Shown here piece by piece: positions 16,935-25,063 of a stretch of DNA of 64,000 bases. Origin of the DNA: Pediococcus acidilactici DSM 20284 (GTDB lineage: Bacteria > Bacillota > Bacilli > Lactobacillales > Lactobacillaceae); the NCBI RefSeq assembly GCF_000146325.1, contig NZ_GL397067.1, positions 1,556,850 through 1,620,849 of the forward strand. The letters run 5' to 3'. The position numbers and the translations under genes are program-made. The notes below the pieces were generated by a model. That model was not told the DNA's origin. It ran no database searches and saw only the letters and a list, made by a program, of their open reading frames with translations. Position 1 is the first letter of the stretch; each line of letters begins with the position of its first letter.

Positions 16935-18257
16935 ATGAATAATTCAAAACCAAAGCAGCTGCAAAAAAACATCGGTTTATTTGCAGCTTTTTCAACCGTA
17001 ATGGGCACGGTAATCGGCGCGGGCGTCTTCTTTAAAGTAGCCAGCGTCACCGCCAGTACCCAATCCGCGGGGCTGAGTTTACTAGCTTGGCTTGCGGGAG
17101 GAATCTTGACCATTTGTGGCGGGTTAACCAGTGCCGAACTTGCCGCAGCCATCCCGGTGACCGGAGGCGCGATTAAGTATCTTGAAGCCAGTTACGGCAA
17201 ACTGACCGGCTTTTTAATGGGCTGGGCACAAACCTTGATTTATTTTCCGGCTAACATCGCCGCCCTTTCAATCATCTTTAGTACCCAATTAATCAATTTG
17301 CTGCACTTATCCAATGGGCTTTTGGTGCCCATCGCCATGCTTTGTGGCGCGTCGGTCACCGGAGTCAACCTGCTGGGCGCTAAGTACGGGGCGCGGTTAC
17401 AATCGGTCGCCCTCATTGCTAAGTTAATCCCGCTGATCGTGATCGTAATTTGGGGACTGGGTTCCAGTAGTCCGGTACACCTCAGCCTGCTACCAGCAAA
17501 CAGTCACTTTTCCCAAACCTTAACCGGATTTAGCGGCGGCTTGCTAGCTACCCTATTTGCTTACGATGGCTGGTTAGGAATCGGCGCAATTGCCGGCGAA
17601 ATGAAAAATCCCAAACGTGACTTACCTTTAGCAATTGGCTTAGGGCTCACCGGAATTATGGTGGTCTACTTAGTGATTAATTTCATCTTCTTGCGGACCC
17701 TGCCAATCCACGAACTTGCTGGCAACCTTAACGCCGCCTCCGTGGCAGCCACCCACCTGCTAGGTAACTTGGGCGGTAAACTAGTTACCATTGGAATTTT
17801 GATTTCCGTATACGGCGCACTAAATGGATACACAATGACTGGAATTCGGGTGCCTTACGCAATGGCTTTAGAAAATTCGTTGCCATTCAGTCGGGCTTTA
17901 AAACGGCTTTCCCGCACCAGCGTGCCGTACGTAGCCGGATTACTACAATTAGTAATCGCCCTTTTGATGATTAGCGTCGGTTCCTTTGACTTATTAACCG
18001 ACATGTTAATTTTCGTAATGTGGATTTTTAACGTTTTAATCTTTTACGCGGTGATTAAATTGCGCCGCACCCAACCTGAATTAGAAAGGCCATACCGGGT
18101 GCCGCTTTATCCGTTATTGCCAATTGTGGCGATCCTCGGCGGGACTTTCGTATTGGTCATGACCATCATCAACCAACCGGTTCTAGCAATTACCGGAATT
18201 ATTATAACTTTGTTAGGAATCCCCGTATTTCTTGCGACCAATCGTGCTAATCGTTAA
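16935..18257 (+). CDS. APC superfamily amino acid permease
   Basis: 440 residues with about 12 membrane segments. The first helix carries GTVIGAGVFFK, the signature of amino acid/polyamine/organocation carriers, and LFAYDGWLGIGAIAGEMKNP matches the LAT-like serine/threonine exchanger group. It likely exchanges or imports amino acids; which ones cannot be read. RBS AGGGGG precedes the ATG at 16935. It is followed by a VanZ-like gene 33 bases downstream, possibly on the same transcript. Confidence 0.85.
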   Translation: MNNSKPKQLQKNIGLFAAFSTVMGTVIGAGVFFKVASVTASTQSAGLSLLAWLAGGILTICGGLTSAELAAAIPVTGGAIKYLEASYGKLTGFLMGWAQTLIYFPANIAALSIIFSTQLINLLHLSNGLLVPIAMLCGASVTGVNLLGAKYGARLQSVALIAKLIPLIVIVIWGLGSSSPVHLSLLPANSHFSQTLTGFSGGLLATLFAYDGWLGIGAIAGEMKNPKRDLPLAIGLGLTGIMVVYLVINFIFLRTLPIHELAGNLNAASVAATHLLGNLGGKLVTIGILISVYGALNGYTMTGIRVPYAMALENSLPFSRALKRLSRTSVPYVAGLLQLVIALLMISVGSFDLLTDMLIFVMWIFNVLIFYAVIKLRRTQPELERPYRVPLYPLLPIVAILGGTFVLVMTIINQPVLAITGIIITLLGIPVFLATNRANR

Positions 18258-18290
18258 GATAAATGCATAACTAAATTAGGAGGCTAACTA

Positions 18291-18818
18291 ATGTTTATTA
18301 TTAAGTACATCCCCTTTCTTGGCCTCGCGTTAATCATTTTGATCGGCTGTTTGATTGCTTACGAGCGGCGCCCTTCGTTAGACCGGGCCGTAGTTTTCGG
18401 TAGTTTAGCCGTGTACCTAGTTTGCGTAGCGTGGCTCTTATTTACCCCGGGACAATACTTCTTTGACCCGTACGCTTATTACGCCCGCTACTTCTATTGG
18501 CACCACGCTAAAATAATCTACTACCCTTCGGCATTGCGCTCGATGGGTTCGTACATGAACATCGTAATGACGATTCCAGCCGGCGTTTATCTCGGAATTT
18601 TATTCCACCGGCATCTAAACTGGCTGACTGTCATTCTTTGCGCAGGCCTAGTCGGAATTTTCAACGAAGGCAACCAACTAATTTTGGACATAATCATTAA
18701 CATCCAACGGACCGTGGACATTACCGACGTTCTCACTAACGCGGCCGGAGTGGTAATCGGCTACCTTGCCTTTTACTGCTTGGTTCGTCCGTGGTTGAAG
18801 AATACTAGCTTTGCTTAA
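18291..18818 (+). CDS. VanZ family membrane protein
   Basis: 175 residues with four to five membrane segments. The VanZ pattern is seen in SYMNIVMTIPAGVYLG, FNEGNQLILD (Glu-x2-Gln) and RTVDITDVLTNAAGVVIGY. VanZ proteins are linked to low-level teicoplanin resistance and envelope functions; the mechanism is not settled. RBS AGGAGG precedes the ATG at 18291. Confidence 0.85.
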   Translation: MFIIKYIPFLGLALIILIGCLIAYERRPSLDRAVVFGSLAVYLVCVAWLLFTPGQYFFDPYAYYARYFYWHHAKIIYYPSALRSMGSYMNIVMTIPAGVYLGILFHRHLNWLTVILCAGLVGIFNEGNQLILDIIINIQRTVDITDVLTNAAGVVIGYLAFYCLVRPWLKNTSFA

Positions 18819-18871
18819 TTGCTCGATACCAAAAAGAGCGTGGAACAAAAGGTTGGTAGTTTGCAAGAATT

Positions 18872-18917
18872 AAAAAAACGAGCGTTATGCCTAAATTTGG
18901 CATAACGCTCGTTTTTT
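18872..18917. terminator. Strong bidirectional hairpin terminator
   Basis: A perfect stem: AAAAAACGAGCGTTATGCC with GGCATAACGCTCGTTTTTT, loop TAAATT. It lies between the VanZ gene and the convergent copper ATPase gene. Confidence 0.9.
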
Positions 18918-18938
18918 GATTAAGCGAAATAAAATGAC

Positions 18939-18981
18939 TTTTGGCGCACGTTTCGACTTTATTAAAGTCAAAACGCCAAAA
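18939..18981. repeat. Second hairpin after the copper operon
   Basis: TTTTGGCG (18939-18946) pairs with CGCCAAAA (18974-18981), with inner pairs GTTT/AAAC and GACTTT/AAAGTC. It has no long T run, so it is not a typical terminator. Confidence 0.55.
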
Positions 18982-19011
18982 TAATATTTAGTTTTTTCTC
19001 AGCTTCTTTTA

Positions 19012-20937
19012 TTATGCCGTCGCCGACTTCGGCGCAATCTTCGCCCGGTTCAAGAGTACCGAACTCGTGACTACGGATAGTGAACTAAACGCCATTGCTA
19101 ATCCTGCTAATTCAGGACTGAGAATAATTCCGGCGAGGTAGAAAACACCGGCCGCCACCGGAATGCCCAGAACGTTGTAAATGAACGCCCAAAAGAGGTT
19201 TAACTTAATTCGGTTAAAGGTCTTGCGGCTCAATTCCAATGCTTTTGCAACGTCGCGCAAATCGTTTTTCACTAGCACAATGCCACCGGATTCGATCGCA
19301 ATGTCGGTTCCAGAACCCATTGCGATTCCTACGTCTGCGGTGCTCAATGCGGGAGCGTCATTGATACCATCCCCAACAAAGGCAACCTTACCGGCCTTTT
19401 GGAAATTCTTTACCCGTTCCGCCTTATCCCGCGGAAGGACTTCGGCAATTACCGTATCAATTCCGACCTGTCGCGCAATCGCCTTGGCGACCACGTGGTT
19501 ATCCCCGGTTAGCATGACCGGTTGTAGCCCTTGGGTCTTTAATTCGGCAATGGCTGCCTTAGAGGTGGGCTTGGGTGCGTCTTGAATGGCAATTAAGCCG
19601 ATTACCCGGTTATCTAGCGCCACCACGACCACCGTTTTCGCCGCTTTTTGTAAATCCATCATCGCATCTTGCCACTGCTCATCGATGGCAAGGTCGTCCA
19701 ATAACTTTTCGTTCCCTACTAGGGCAGTTTTGCCGTTTAACTGCGCTTTTACCCCTTTACCTTCCACGGCCGTAAAGTTAGTAACCGTCGCTGGAGCGAT
19801 GTCCGCTTTTTGCGCAGCCTTAGTGATTGCGGTTGCTAAGGGATGTTCGGAAGATTGTTCGAGACTAGCTGCCACCCGTAAAACCTGGTCACGGTCGCCA
19901 ACCACGTCGGTTACTTCTGGAGTTCCGTTAGTAACCGTGCCGGTCTTATCAAAGATAATGGTTTTAACTTCGTTCACCTTTTCCAGAACTTCACCGTTTT
20001 TGATTAAAATTCCCATCTTAGCCCCCCGGCCAGTACCGACCATTAACGCCGTGGGAGTTGCCAAACCAAGGGCACATGGACACGCAATCACCACGACCGA
20101 AACCGCGAAGATCAACGCGTGTGCTAGCGTAGCCCCGAGGAAGACGTACCATACTAAGAAAGTCGCGATTGCTAAGATCAAGACCACCGGCACGAAAATA
20201 TCGGAAACCCGGTCGGTCAAATTCTGGATTGGAGCATGGCTGTTTTGGGCCTTCTTCACCAATTCAACAATTTGCGCCAACATGGTGTCATTGCCAACTT
20301 TGCTAGCTTTAAAGACGAAGGTCCCGGTGTTATTAATTGTCGAACCAATCACGTGGTCACCAACCTTTTTAGTTACCGGCATGCTTTCCCCCGTCACCAT
20401 TGATTCGTCAATCGTCGAGGAACCCGATTCGATCACTCCGTCAACGGCAATCTTTTCGCCCGGCCGTACCCGAATCTGGTCGCCCACGGCCACTTCGCTG
20501 AGCGGCACCTTGACGTACTTTCCGTCACGGAGTACTTCGGCTTCCTTAGCTTGCAAATTAACCAGCTTTTCGACCGCTTCCGAAGCATTGTTCCGCATTT
20601 TTTCTTCAAAAACCTGGCCCAATAAGACGAAGGTGGTGACGAATGCCGCACTTTCAAAGAAGACCGCTTGGCCGGTAATCATCGCGTAAATACTGTAGAA
20701 GTACGCCGTCGCGGTCCCAATTGCCACCAGCGTATCCATGTTGGAATGATGTTTTTTAAACGACGCCCACGCACTTTGCGCAAATGGGCGCGCGGACAAC
20801 GCCATTACCACAGTAGTTAAGGCTAACATTGTCCAGTGGCCGCCGGGAAGCATGAACCCCCACGGTTTCAAGATCATTTCGACCAACATTGGTAACGAAA
20901 AAATTAACGAAATCCAAAAACGAGTTGTAATTTTCAT
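19012..20937 (-). CDS. copA: Copper-translocating P1B-type ATPase
   Basis: 641 residues. The membrane metal site is CPC (residues 286-288 in [12 protein letters not shown]), the phosphorylated Asp330 is in FDKTGTVT, the HP motif is SSEHPLA (His365), and MLTGDN and [10 protein letters not shown] complete the ATP-binding domain. CPC indicates monovalent copper (or silver) export. There is no N-terminal CxxC metal-binding domain; the two cupredoxin-like proteins encoded just upstream may take over delivery. The ATG overlaps the stop of the second cupredoxin gene (TAATG). It is last in the copY operon, hence induced by copper. Confidence 0.95.
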   Translation of the reverse strand: MKITTRFWISLIFSLPMLVEMILKPWGFMLPGGHWTMLALTTVVMALSARPFAQSAWASFKKHHSNMDTLVAIGTATAYFYSIYAMITGQAVFFESAAFVTTFVLLGQVFEEKMRNNASEAVEKLVNLQAKEAEVLRDGKYVKVPLSEVAVGDQIRVRPGEKIAVDGVIESGSSTIDESMVTGESMPVTKKVGDHVIGSTINNTGTFVFKASKVGNDTMLAQIVELVKKAQNSHAPIQNLTDRVSDIFVPVVLILAIATFLVWYVFLGATLAHALIFAVSVVVIACPCALGLATPTALMVGTGRGAKMGILIKNGEVLEKVNEVKTIIFDKTGTVTNGTPEVTDVVGDRDQVLRVAASLEQSSEHPLATAITKAAQKADIAPATVTNFTAVEGKGVKAQLNGKTALVGNEKLLDDLAIDEQWQDAMMDLQKAAKTVVVVALDNRVIGLIAIQDAPKPTSKAAIAELKTQGLQPVMLTGDNHVVAKAIARQVGIDTVIAEVLPRDKAERVKNFQKAGKVAFVGDGINDAPALSTADVGIAMGSGTDIAIESGGIVLVKNDLRDVAKALELSRKTFNRIKLNLFWAFIYNVLGIPVAAGVFYLAGIILSPELAGLAMAFSSLSVVTSSVLLNRAKIAPKSATA

Positions 20938-21209
20938 TACTCAATCACCACTTTTCCGCTAAACATGTCCATGCCACAGCTAAACGGGAATTCTCCCGCG
21001 TGGTCCGTATTGATAGTGACCGACTTGGTTTCGTCAAGCGGTAACTGTTCTTCAAATCTTAGTTGCGAAGAATGCACCACGTCCAAACAGCCTTGGGGGC
21101 TGGTCCGCCGAAAGTTAATTTGTGCGGGAATCCCCTTTTGAAAATGCACTTCGGCCGGTTGATAACCACCGGCGACCGTAACGTTAACGACTTGCGTTTG
21201 CTCTTTCAT
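20937..21209 (-). CDS. Cupredoxin-like copper protein, no anchor
   Basis: 90 residues without a signal peptide. Cupredoxin_1 pattern: [20 protein letters not shown], then GCLD and the C-terminal ligand loop [15 protein letters not shown] (Cys and Met residues). It closely resembles the next gene upstream but lacks the membrane anchor, so it would be cytosolic. It probably binds Cu(I) and hands it to the ATPase, an inference from the operon. It is translationally coupled to copA. Confidence 0.8.
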   Translation of the reverse strand: MKEQTQVVNVTVAGGYQPAEVHFQKGIPAQINFRRTSPQGCLDVVHSSQLRFEEQLPLDETKSVTINTDHAGEFPFSCGMDMFSGKVVIE

Positions 21210-21227
21210 TTAAATGACCTCCCTTAG

Positions 21228-21602
21228 CTATTTAACTTCGACTTTGCCATGGAACATATCCATTCCGCATGCCCACTGATATTCGCCAGCCTTGCTGGTA
21301 TCGATTTTGATTGGCACGGTTTGGTTTTGTGGTAAGGCTTGGTTAATCCCAAAGTCCGCGAAAACCACCCGGTCCAAACAGCTTGACGGATCCTTCCGGG
21401 TAAAGTTTAAAACTGCCGGAACGCCCTTTTTCAAGACAATCTTTTCGGGAGAGTAGCCTCCGTTAACCTCCACGTCGACCGTCTGGGTATCGCCAGTAAC
21501 TTCCGCCACTTCCGACTGGGCTTCGTGTTTACCGAAGAACCACCAAACGATAAAACCAATTAGCGTTAATCCTACTATTAAAACAATCAATCTCGTCATC
21601 AT
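21228..21602 (-). CDS. Membrane-anchored cupredoxin-like protein
   Basis: About 124 residues: an N-terminal membrane helix (MTRLIVLIVGLTLIGFIVWW), a linker, then a cupredoxin-like domain with VEVNGGYSPEKIVLKKGVP, SSCLDRVV and the ligand loop WACGMDMFHGKVEV. The start at 21602 gives a one-base overlap with the copY stop (TAATG) and has GAGGGGG just upstream. It may take up or pass copper at the outer face of the membrane. Copper operon membership is shown by position between copY and copA. Confidence 0.8.
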   Translation of the reverse strand: MMTRLIVLIVGLTLIGFIVWWFFGKHEAQSEVAEVTGDTQTVDVEVNGGYSPEKIVLKKGVPAVLNFTRKDPSSCLDRVVFADFGINQALPQNQTVPIKIDTSKAGEYQWACGMDMFHGKVEVK

Positions 21603-22057
21603 TAATCCCCCTCTTTCATGGTGCAAGTTTCGTCACAATCCGTTTCCGGAAGGCAATTGCATTCCACCTTTGCTGGCGCGGTGGAGGCTTTTTGTTGCAA
21701 TAACTCCTGTAAATTGCTAATATCCTGCTTACTTAAGGTAGTCTGGGCAACTAAATTGGTGATTACCTGCCCCTTCTTCATGTTGCACATGTGAGCAAAG
21801 AGCTCGGTAGTCGTCGCCTCCATCGCCTGTTTTTCGGCAATGGTGGGATGGTAAATAAACTTCCGACCCAGCCGTTCGGTACGCAACGCGCCCTTGGCCA
21901 CTAACCGGCGTAATAGCGTTTTGATGGTGGAAGCCGTCCACTTTTTTGATTGCTGCATCAAGTGGACAATTTCCGTGCTTTTTGCCTCACCGAGCGTCCA
22001 AACAATCCGCATAATTTCCCATTCGGCGCCGCTAAGTTCCGTTGCGGTATTTTCCAT
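21602..22057 (-). CDS. copY: CopY/TcrY family copper-responsive repressor
   Basis: About 151 residues. An N-terminal BlaI/MecI-type winged helix (LSGAEWEIMRIVWTLGEAKS, then WTASTIKTLLRRLVAKG and RKFIYHP) and a C-terminal copper-sensing motif, CNCLPETDCDETC, a variant of CxCx4CxC. It should leave the cop boxes when Cu(I) displaces zinc. The start at 22057 (MENTATELSG) has GGGAGG just upstream. It is first in the operon copY, two cupredoxins, copA. Confidence 0.93.
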   Translation of the reverse strand: MENTATELSGAEWEIMRIVWTLGEAKSTEIVHLMQQSKKWTASTIKTLLRRLVAKGALRTERLGRKFIYHPTIAEKQAMEATTTELFAHMCNMKKGQVITNLVAQTTLSKQDISNLQELLQQKASTAPAKVECNCLPETDCDETCTMKEGD

Positions 22058-22081
22058 CGTGGCATTCCTCCCTTTTACGTT

Positions 22082-22091
22082 TACATTTGTA
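22082..22091 (-). promoter_or_regulatory. cop box 1
   Basis: TACATTTGTA, a perfect match to the CopY operator TACANNTGTA, between the -10 and the copY start. Confidence 0.9.
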
Positions 22092-22103
22092 ACCTTCATG
22101 ATT

Positions 22104-22132
22104 AGTATAAAAGGCAGGTTTACATTTGTCAA
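22104..22132 (-). promoter_or_regulatory. Promoter of the copper operon
   Basis: On the minus strand TTGACA (22127-22132) and TATACT (22104-22109) with a 17-base spacer. The -35 overlaps cop box 2, so CopY binding would block the polymerase. Confidence 0.88.
22121..22130 (-). promoter_or_regulatory. cop box 2
   Basis: TACATTTGTC, nine of ten bases of the CopY operator, overlapping the -35 element. It is 39 bases from cop box 1. Confidence 0.8.
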
Positions 22133-22209
22133 CGTAAAAGCTCCTTTCTTCTCATGACCCGCTATAGTATTCTATTAAAGGGGAAAATTTAACAACTGGA
22201 GGAGCTTTT

Positions 22210-23118
22210 ATGCCAAAGTACCTAAAATGGGGATTAATCATCCTCTTTTTTCCAATTTCATTGAGTTATTATGCCTACCGGTGGAGTAAAGACCACCTTT
22301 GGGCAAAAAGTAATTATCCACGAGTCTTTTCGGGACTAACCGTCTGGGCAATTTGGCTGATGCTTTTAGTGATCGCCCAAAGTACATCCTTTGCCAATGC
22401 CGTATCATTACTAGGATTTGCTGGTTTGATTTCGTTTGTAATTGCCTTAATTATTGATTTATTTCATAAGAAATCAGCCCGGCCCGCAATTGTTCCCGTA
22501 ATTTTGAGTGCCATCTTATTTGTGGGGGCAGTGCAGTTTACCCCGGACACGGAGTCTAGTTCATCCGCTGCTCAAGTAGAAAGCACCCACGTGGTCCACA
22601 AGGTGGCGCGCAGTGACCAAAAAGATTACCAAGCTGCTAAGGCAAAGCACGCCGCACTCGTTGCCCAACTAAAAAAGATTAAGCACGAGAACGCGACCTT
22701 AGCTAGCGAGAAAGCGGAGGCCACCACCGCCATCGCTACTTCCAAAGCCAAGCGCGAAGAAGCTTCCTCACGCTCGGCCGCGGCAAGTGAAGCAGCTGCC
22801 TCCCGCGCCGAAAGCGAAAGTAAGGCATTCGCGGCTTCATCTAAAAAGGCGGCCCAAGCACAACAAAAAGCGGCCGCAGCGCAAAGTCGGGCCGCTGCCC
22901 AACAAAGTCGCCAGGCCCGGCAACAATCCGCAGCACAAGCAAATGATGACGAAGGCGATACATACACCGGGACCGCTCAGGACATTATTGGTAACGTTAA
23001 TTCCCATATTTATCACGTCCCTGGACAAGCCGGTTACCACATGAATTCAGCTAACGCGGTTCACTTCCATTCCGAAGCGGAAGCCCAAGCTGCAGGTTAT
23101 CGAAAGGCGTTGAGATAA
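22210..23118 (+). CDS. Membrane protein with Ala-rich coiled coil and C-terminal sunset-like domain
   Basis: 302 residues. Four hydrophobic segments fill the first 110 residues, then a long Ala/Lys/Glu/Ser-rich coiled coil (about 125-245), then a C-terminal motif GNVNSHIYHVPGQAGYHM with HFHSEAEAQAAGYRKA. That ending matches the small domain found on many secreted nucleases and surface proteins (called sunset domain in current annotations), with conserved His and Tyr residues. The function is not known. Its stop overlaps the start of the nuclease gene by one base (TAATG), so the two are made together and may act together at the cell surface. Confidence 0.75.
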   Translation: MPKYLKWGLIILFFPISLSYYAYRWSKDHLWAKSNYPRVFSGLTVWAIWLMLLVIAQSTSFANAVSLLGFAGLISFVIALIIDLFHKKSARPAIVPVILSAILFVGAVQFTPDTESSSSAAQVESTHVVHKVARSDQKDYQAAKAKHAALVAQLKKIKHENATLASEKAEATTAIATSKAKREEASSRSAAASEAAASRAESESKAFAASSKKAAQAQQKAAAAQSRAAAQQSRQARQQSAAQANDDEGDTYTGTAQDIIGNVNSHIYHVPGQAGYHMNSANAVHFHSEAEAQAAGYRKALR

Positions 23119-23963
23119 TGAAATTAAAAGCAAAATCACTATTAGTAGTCGTGCCATTTTTGATGGGTAGCGTGGTTTACCACCCTACTCCAATGGTTCA
23201 AGCAAAGACCGTGGTGAAGTACACTCATCCGCACTGCAAAGCCACCCGTAAACTTCAGAAGGAAAACCGGGAGCTGAAGCAAAAGATTGCAAAAGCACAG
23301 GCTAAAAATGACCGGCTCACCAAACAACTAAACCACAAGAAGAAACAACTTCATCAATCGGCGGCTACCAAACAAACCGATACCGCTAACCTAGCCAAGC
23401 TAAATTATGCTGGGCAACAGGAAGTCGTCGTTAACCACAATCAGCCGAAGTTTTCCAAGGCTGATCTATCTATCGACAAAGGGGCTTGGCAACGTTACGG
23501 CAACCTTGATCACCTCAACCGAGCGACGGCTGCCAACGCCATGCTAAACCAATCCTTGATGCCGACCGCCAAACGCGAACCGCTAACCGTAAACCCCACC
23601 GGTTGGCACAATAAGCGGATTGCTTCGGGATGGTTATATAACCGCAGTCACTTGATTGGCTACCAATTAACCGGCCAAAACAATAACTTAAAAAACCTAA
23701 TGACCGGAACCCGTTCATTGAATTCGCCAGAAATGCTCGCCCATGAAATGGACATCGCCTACTACTTAAAACAGGACCCTAAACACTACGTTCGTTACCG
23801 TGTCACCCCCATTTTCAACGGCAACGACCTGTTAGCCCGCGGCGTCCAAATGGAAGCCCAGTCCATCGGTGACAACGACATCCATTTCAACGTCTTCATC
23901 TTCAACGTCCAAGATGGCGTGAAGTTGAATTACGCGGACGGGACTAGTTCGGTGGAGAAATAA
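23118..23963 (+). CDS. Secreted DNA/RNA non-specific endonuclease (EndA-like)
   Basis: 281 residues: a signal peptide (about 1-29), a coiled-coil stretch (about 48-85), then a beta-beta-alpha-metal nuclease domain. The catalytic region is NRSHLIGYQLTG (the DRGH-type His) and the metal-binding Asn is in NNLKNLMTGTRSLN. Homologues such as EndA degrade extracellular DNA, for nutrition or during competence. It is translationally coupled to the upstream membrane protein. Whether it is bound to the cell or released cannot be seen. Confidence 0.85.
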   Translation: MKLKAKSLLVVVPFLMGSVVYHPTPMVQAKTVVKYTHPHCKATRKLQKENRELKQKIAKAQAKNDRLTKQLNHKKKQLHQSAATKQTDTANLAKLNYAGQQEVVVNHNQPKFSKADLSIDKGAWQRYGNLDHLNRATAANAMLNQSLMPTAKREPLTVNPTGWHNKRIASGWLYNRSHLIGYQLTGQNNNLKNLMTGTRSLNSPEMLAHEMDIAYYLKQDPKHYVRYRVTPIFNGNDLLARGVQMEAQSIGDNDIHFNVFIFNVQDGVKLNYADGTSSVEK

Positions 23964-24032
23964 GAGAAGTTACATCTTCAATAACCATATGTATAAACAC
24001 TTAAAGAATAGCGCATTCATGGAGGAATTTTT

Positions 24033-24806
24033 ATGAAAAAAATACTTACTTTATTAACAGCTGTATTAACGGTTTCGTTACTACTAATTGCCTGTGGAAA
24101 CAAACAGGATAAATACGCTGACCAAGCTTTTATGAACGACCTATCAAAGGGGCTTGAAGCTAGATGGTCATTATCTGATTCTGATCCGGATAATGAAAGC
24201 AAGGATTTCTATAAACAACTAGACAAAAAAGAACTAGATTCTATTTCTAGTTACAGTAATAAAAAATTTAAAAATGATAAACTACACGAACACGCTATTG
24301 CTTACATTAACGCATTAAAAAAGCAGAAAGCTACGCTAAAATATTATGGCTCCGATTCTTTTTATGATAAGTGGAATAAGGCTACCAGCAACCGAAACGC
24401 TGAATTACTTGCCATTAATAAAATTCAAAAAGTAAAAGTATCCGCTAAATACAAGGATTACCTTGAAGAATTAAAAGGCTCTGGAAAAGCCCAGGTAGAA
24501 AAAAATAACCAGAATAAAGAATTAAGTAACTTGATTAAAAGTATAAACTTCGAAGCACAACCAAAAGAATACCCAGAAGATACCTTTACTACCTATAAGG
24601 CAGTTGTAAAAAATACAACTGGAAAGACAATTAAAAATTTAGGGTTAATTGTAAAAATTATTGATAAGGATGACACTACCGCAGATACCCAATATGTAAA
24701 TACAGAAAATTGGGAAAACGGTGATAAAGTAAAGCTTAGTTTTGATACAGATGCAGAAGTTAACCAAATTAAGGTAAGCAAAGATTATGTAGAATTTGGT
24801 AAATAA
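24033..24806 (+). CDS. Lipoprotein with C-terminal FxLYD-like domain
   Basis: 257 residues. A lipoprotein signal peptide ends in LLLIACGN, with Cys at about residue 21 as the lipidated residue. The mature part is Lys-rich and helical, and the last 85 residues (TFTTYKAVVKNTTGKTIKNL onward) read like a beta-sandwich of the FxLYD kind. No enzyme motif is seen. RBS GGAGG precedes the ATG at 24033. The composition is more AT-rich than the neighbouring nuclease genes. Confidence 0.7.
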   Translation: MKKILTLLTAVLTVSLLLIACGNKQDKYADQAFMNDLSKGLEARWSLSDSDPDNESKDFYKQLDKKELDSISSYSNKKFKNDKLHEHAIAYINALKKQKATLKYYGSDSFYDKWNKATSNRNAELLAINKIQKVKVSAKYKDYLEELKGSGKAQVEKNNQNKELSNLIKSINFEAQPKEYPEDTFTTYKAVVKNTTGKTIKNLGLIVKIIDKDDTTADTQYVNTENWENGDKVKLSFDTDAEVNQIKVSKDYVEFGK

Positions 24807-24822
24807 TCTTCCAACCCTGGTG

Positions 24823-24848
24823 ACCAGCAGCGGCTCAATTCTGCTGGT
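24823..24848 (+). repeat. Short hairpin
   Basis: ACCAGCAG (24823-24830) pairs with CTGCTGGT (24841-24848), 17 bases after the lipoprotein stop. There is no T run. Confidence 0.4.
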
Positions 24849-24900
24849 GGAAATAAAATATTAATTATAAAAAATAATTTTAATTCAACATTTTATTATA

Positions 24901-24943
24901 AAAGTGTGGATAAACAGCTTTAACTGTCTATCCACACTTTTTT
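24901..24943. terminator. Terminator after the lipoprotein gene
   Basis: AAAGTGTGGATA pairs with TATCCACACTTT around an inner ACAG/CTGT stem and is followed by TTTT. It may serve both directions. Confidence 0.85.
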
Positions 24944-24953
24944 ACACAAAAAA

Positions 24954-25022
24954 ACATACTATCAATTCTTAAAGTTTCAATCATGCCTTCCAAAACATAA
25001 CCAAAAGTAAATGATAGTATGT
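24954..25022. repeat. 69-bp segment bounded by 11-bp inverted repeats
   Basis: ACATACTATCA (24954-24964) is exactly inverted at 25012-25022 (TGATAGTATGT). It lies past the stop of the PRD regulator gene and could be a hairpin of that transcript or a decayed small element. Confidence 0.45.
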
Positions 25023-25063
25023 CCCATAAAAATACTACACATGATAATTTCACTACATTTTGT

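Noticed and set aside
19586-20689. Long open frame (367 codons) opposite copA
   Set aside because: It is the antisense shadow of a clearly recognised P-type ATPase; composition reflects the copA codons and it has no RBS or family motif.
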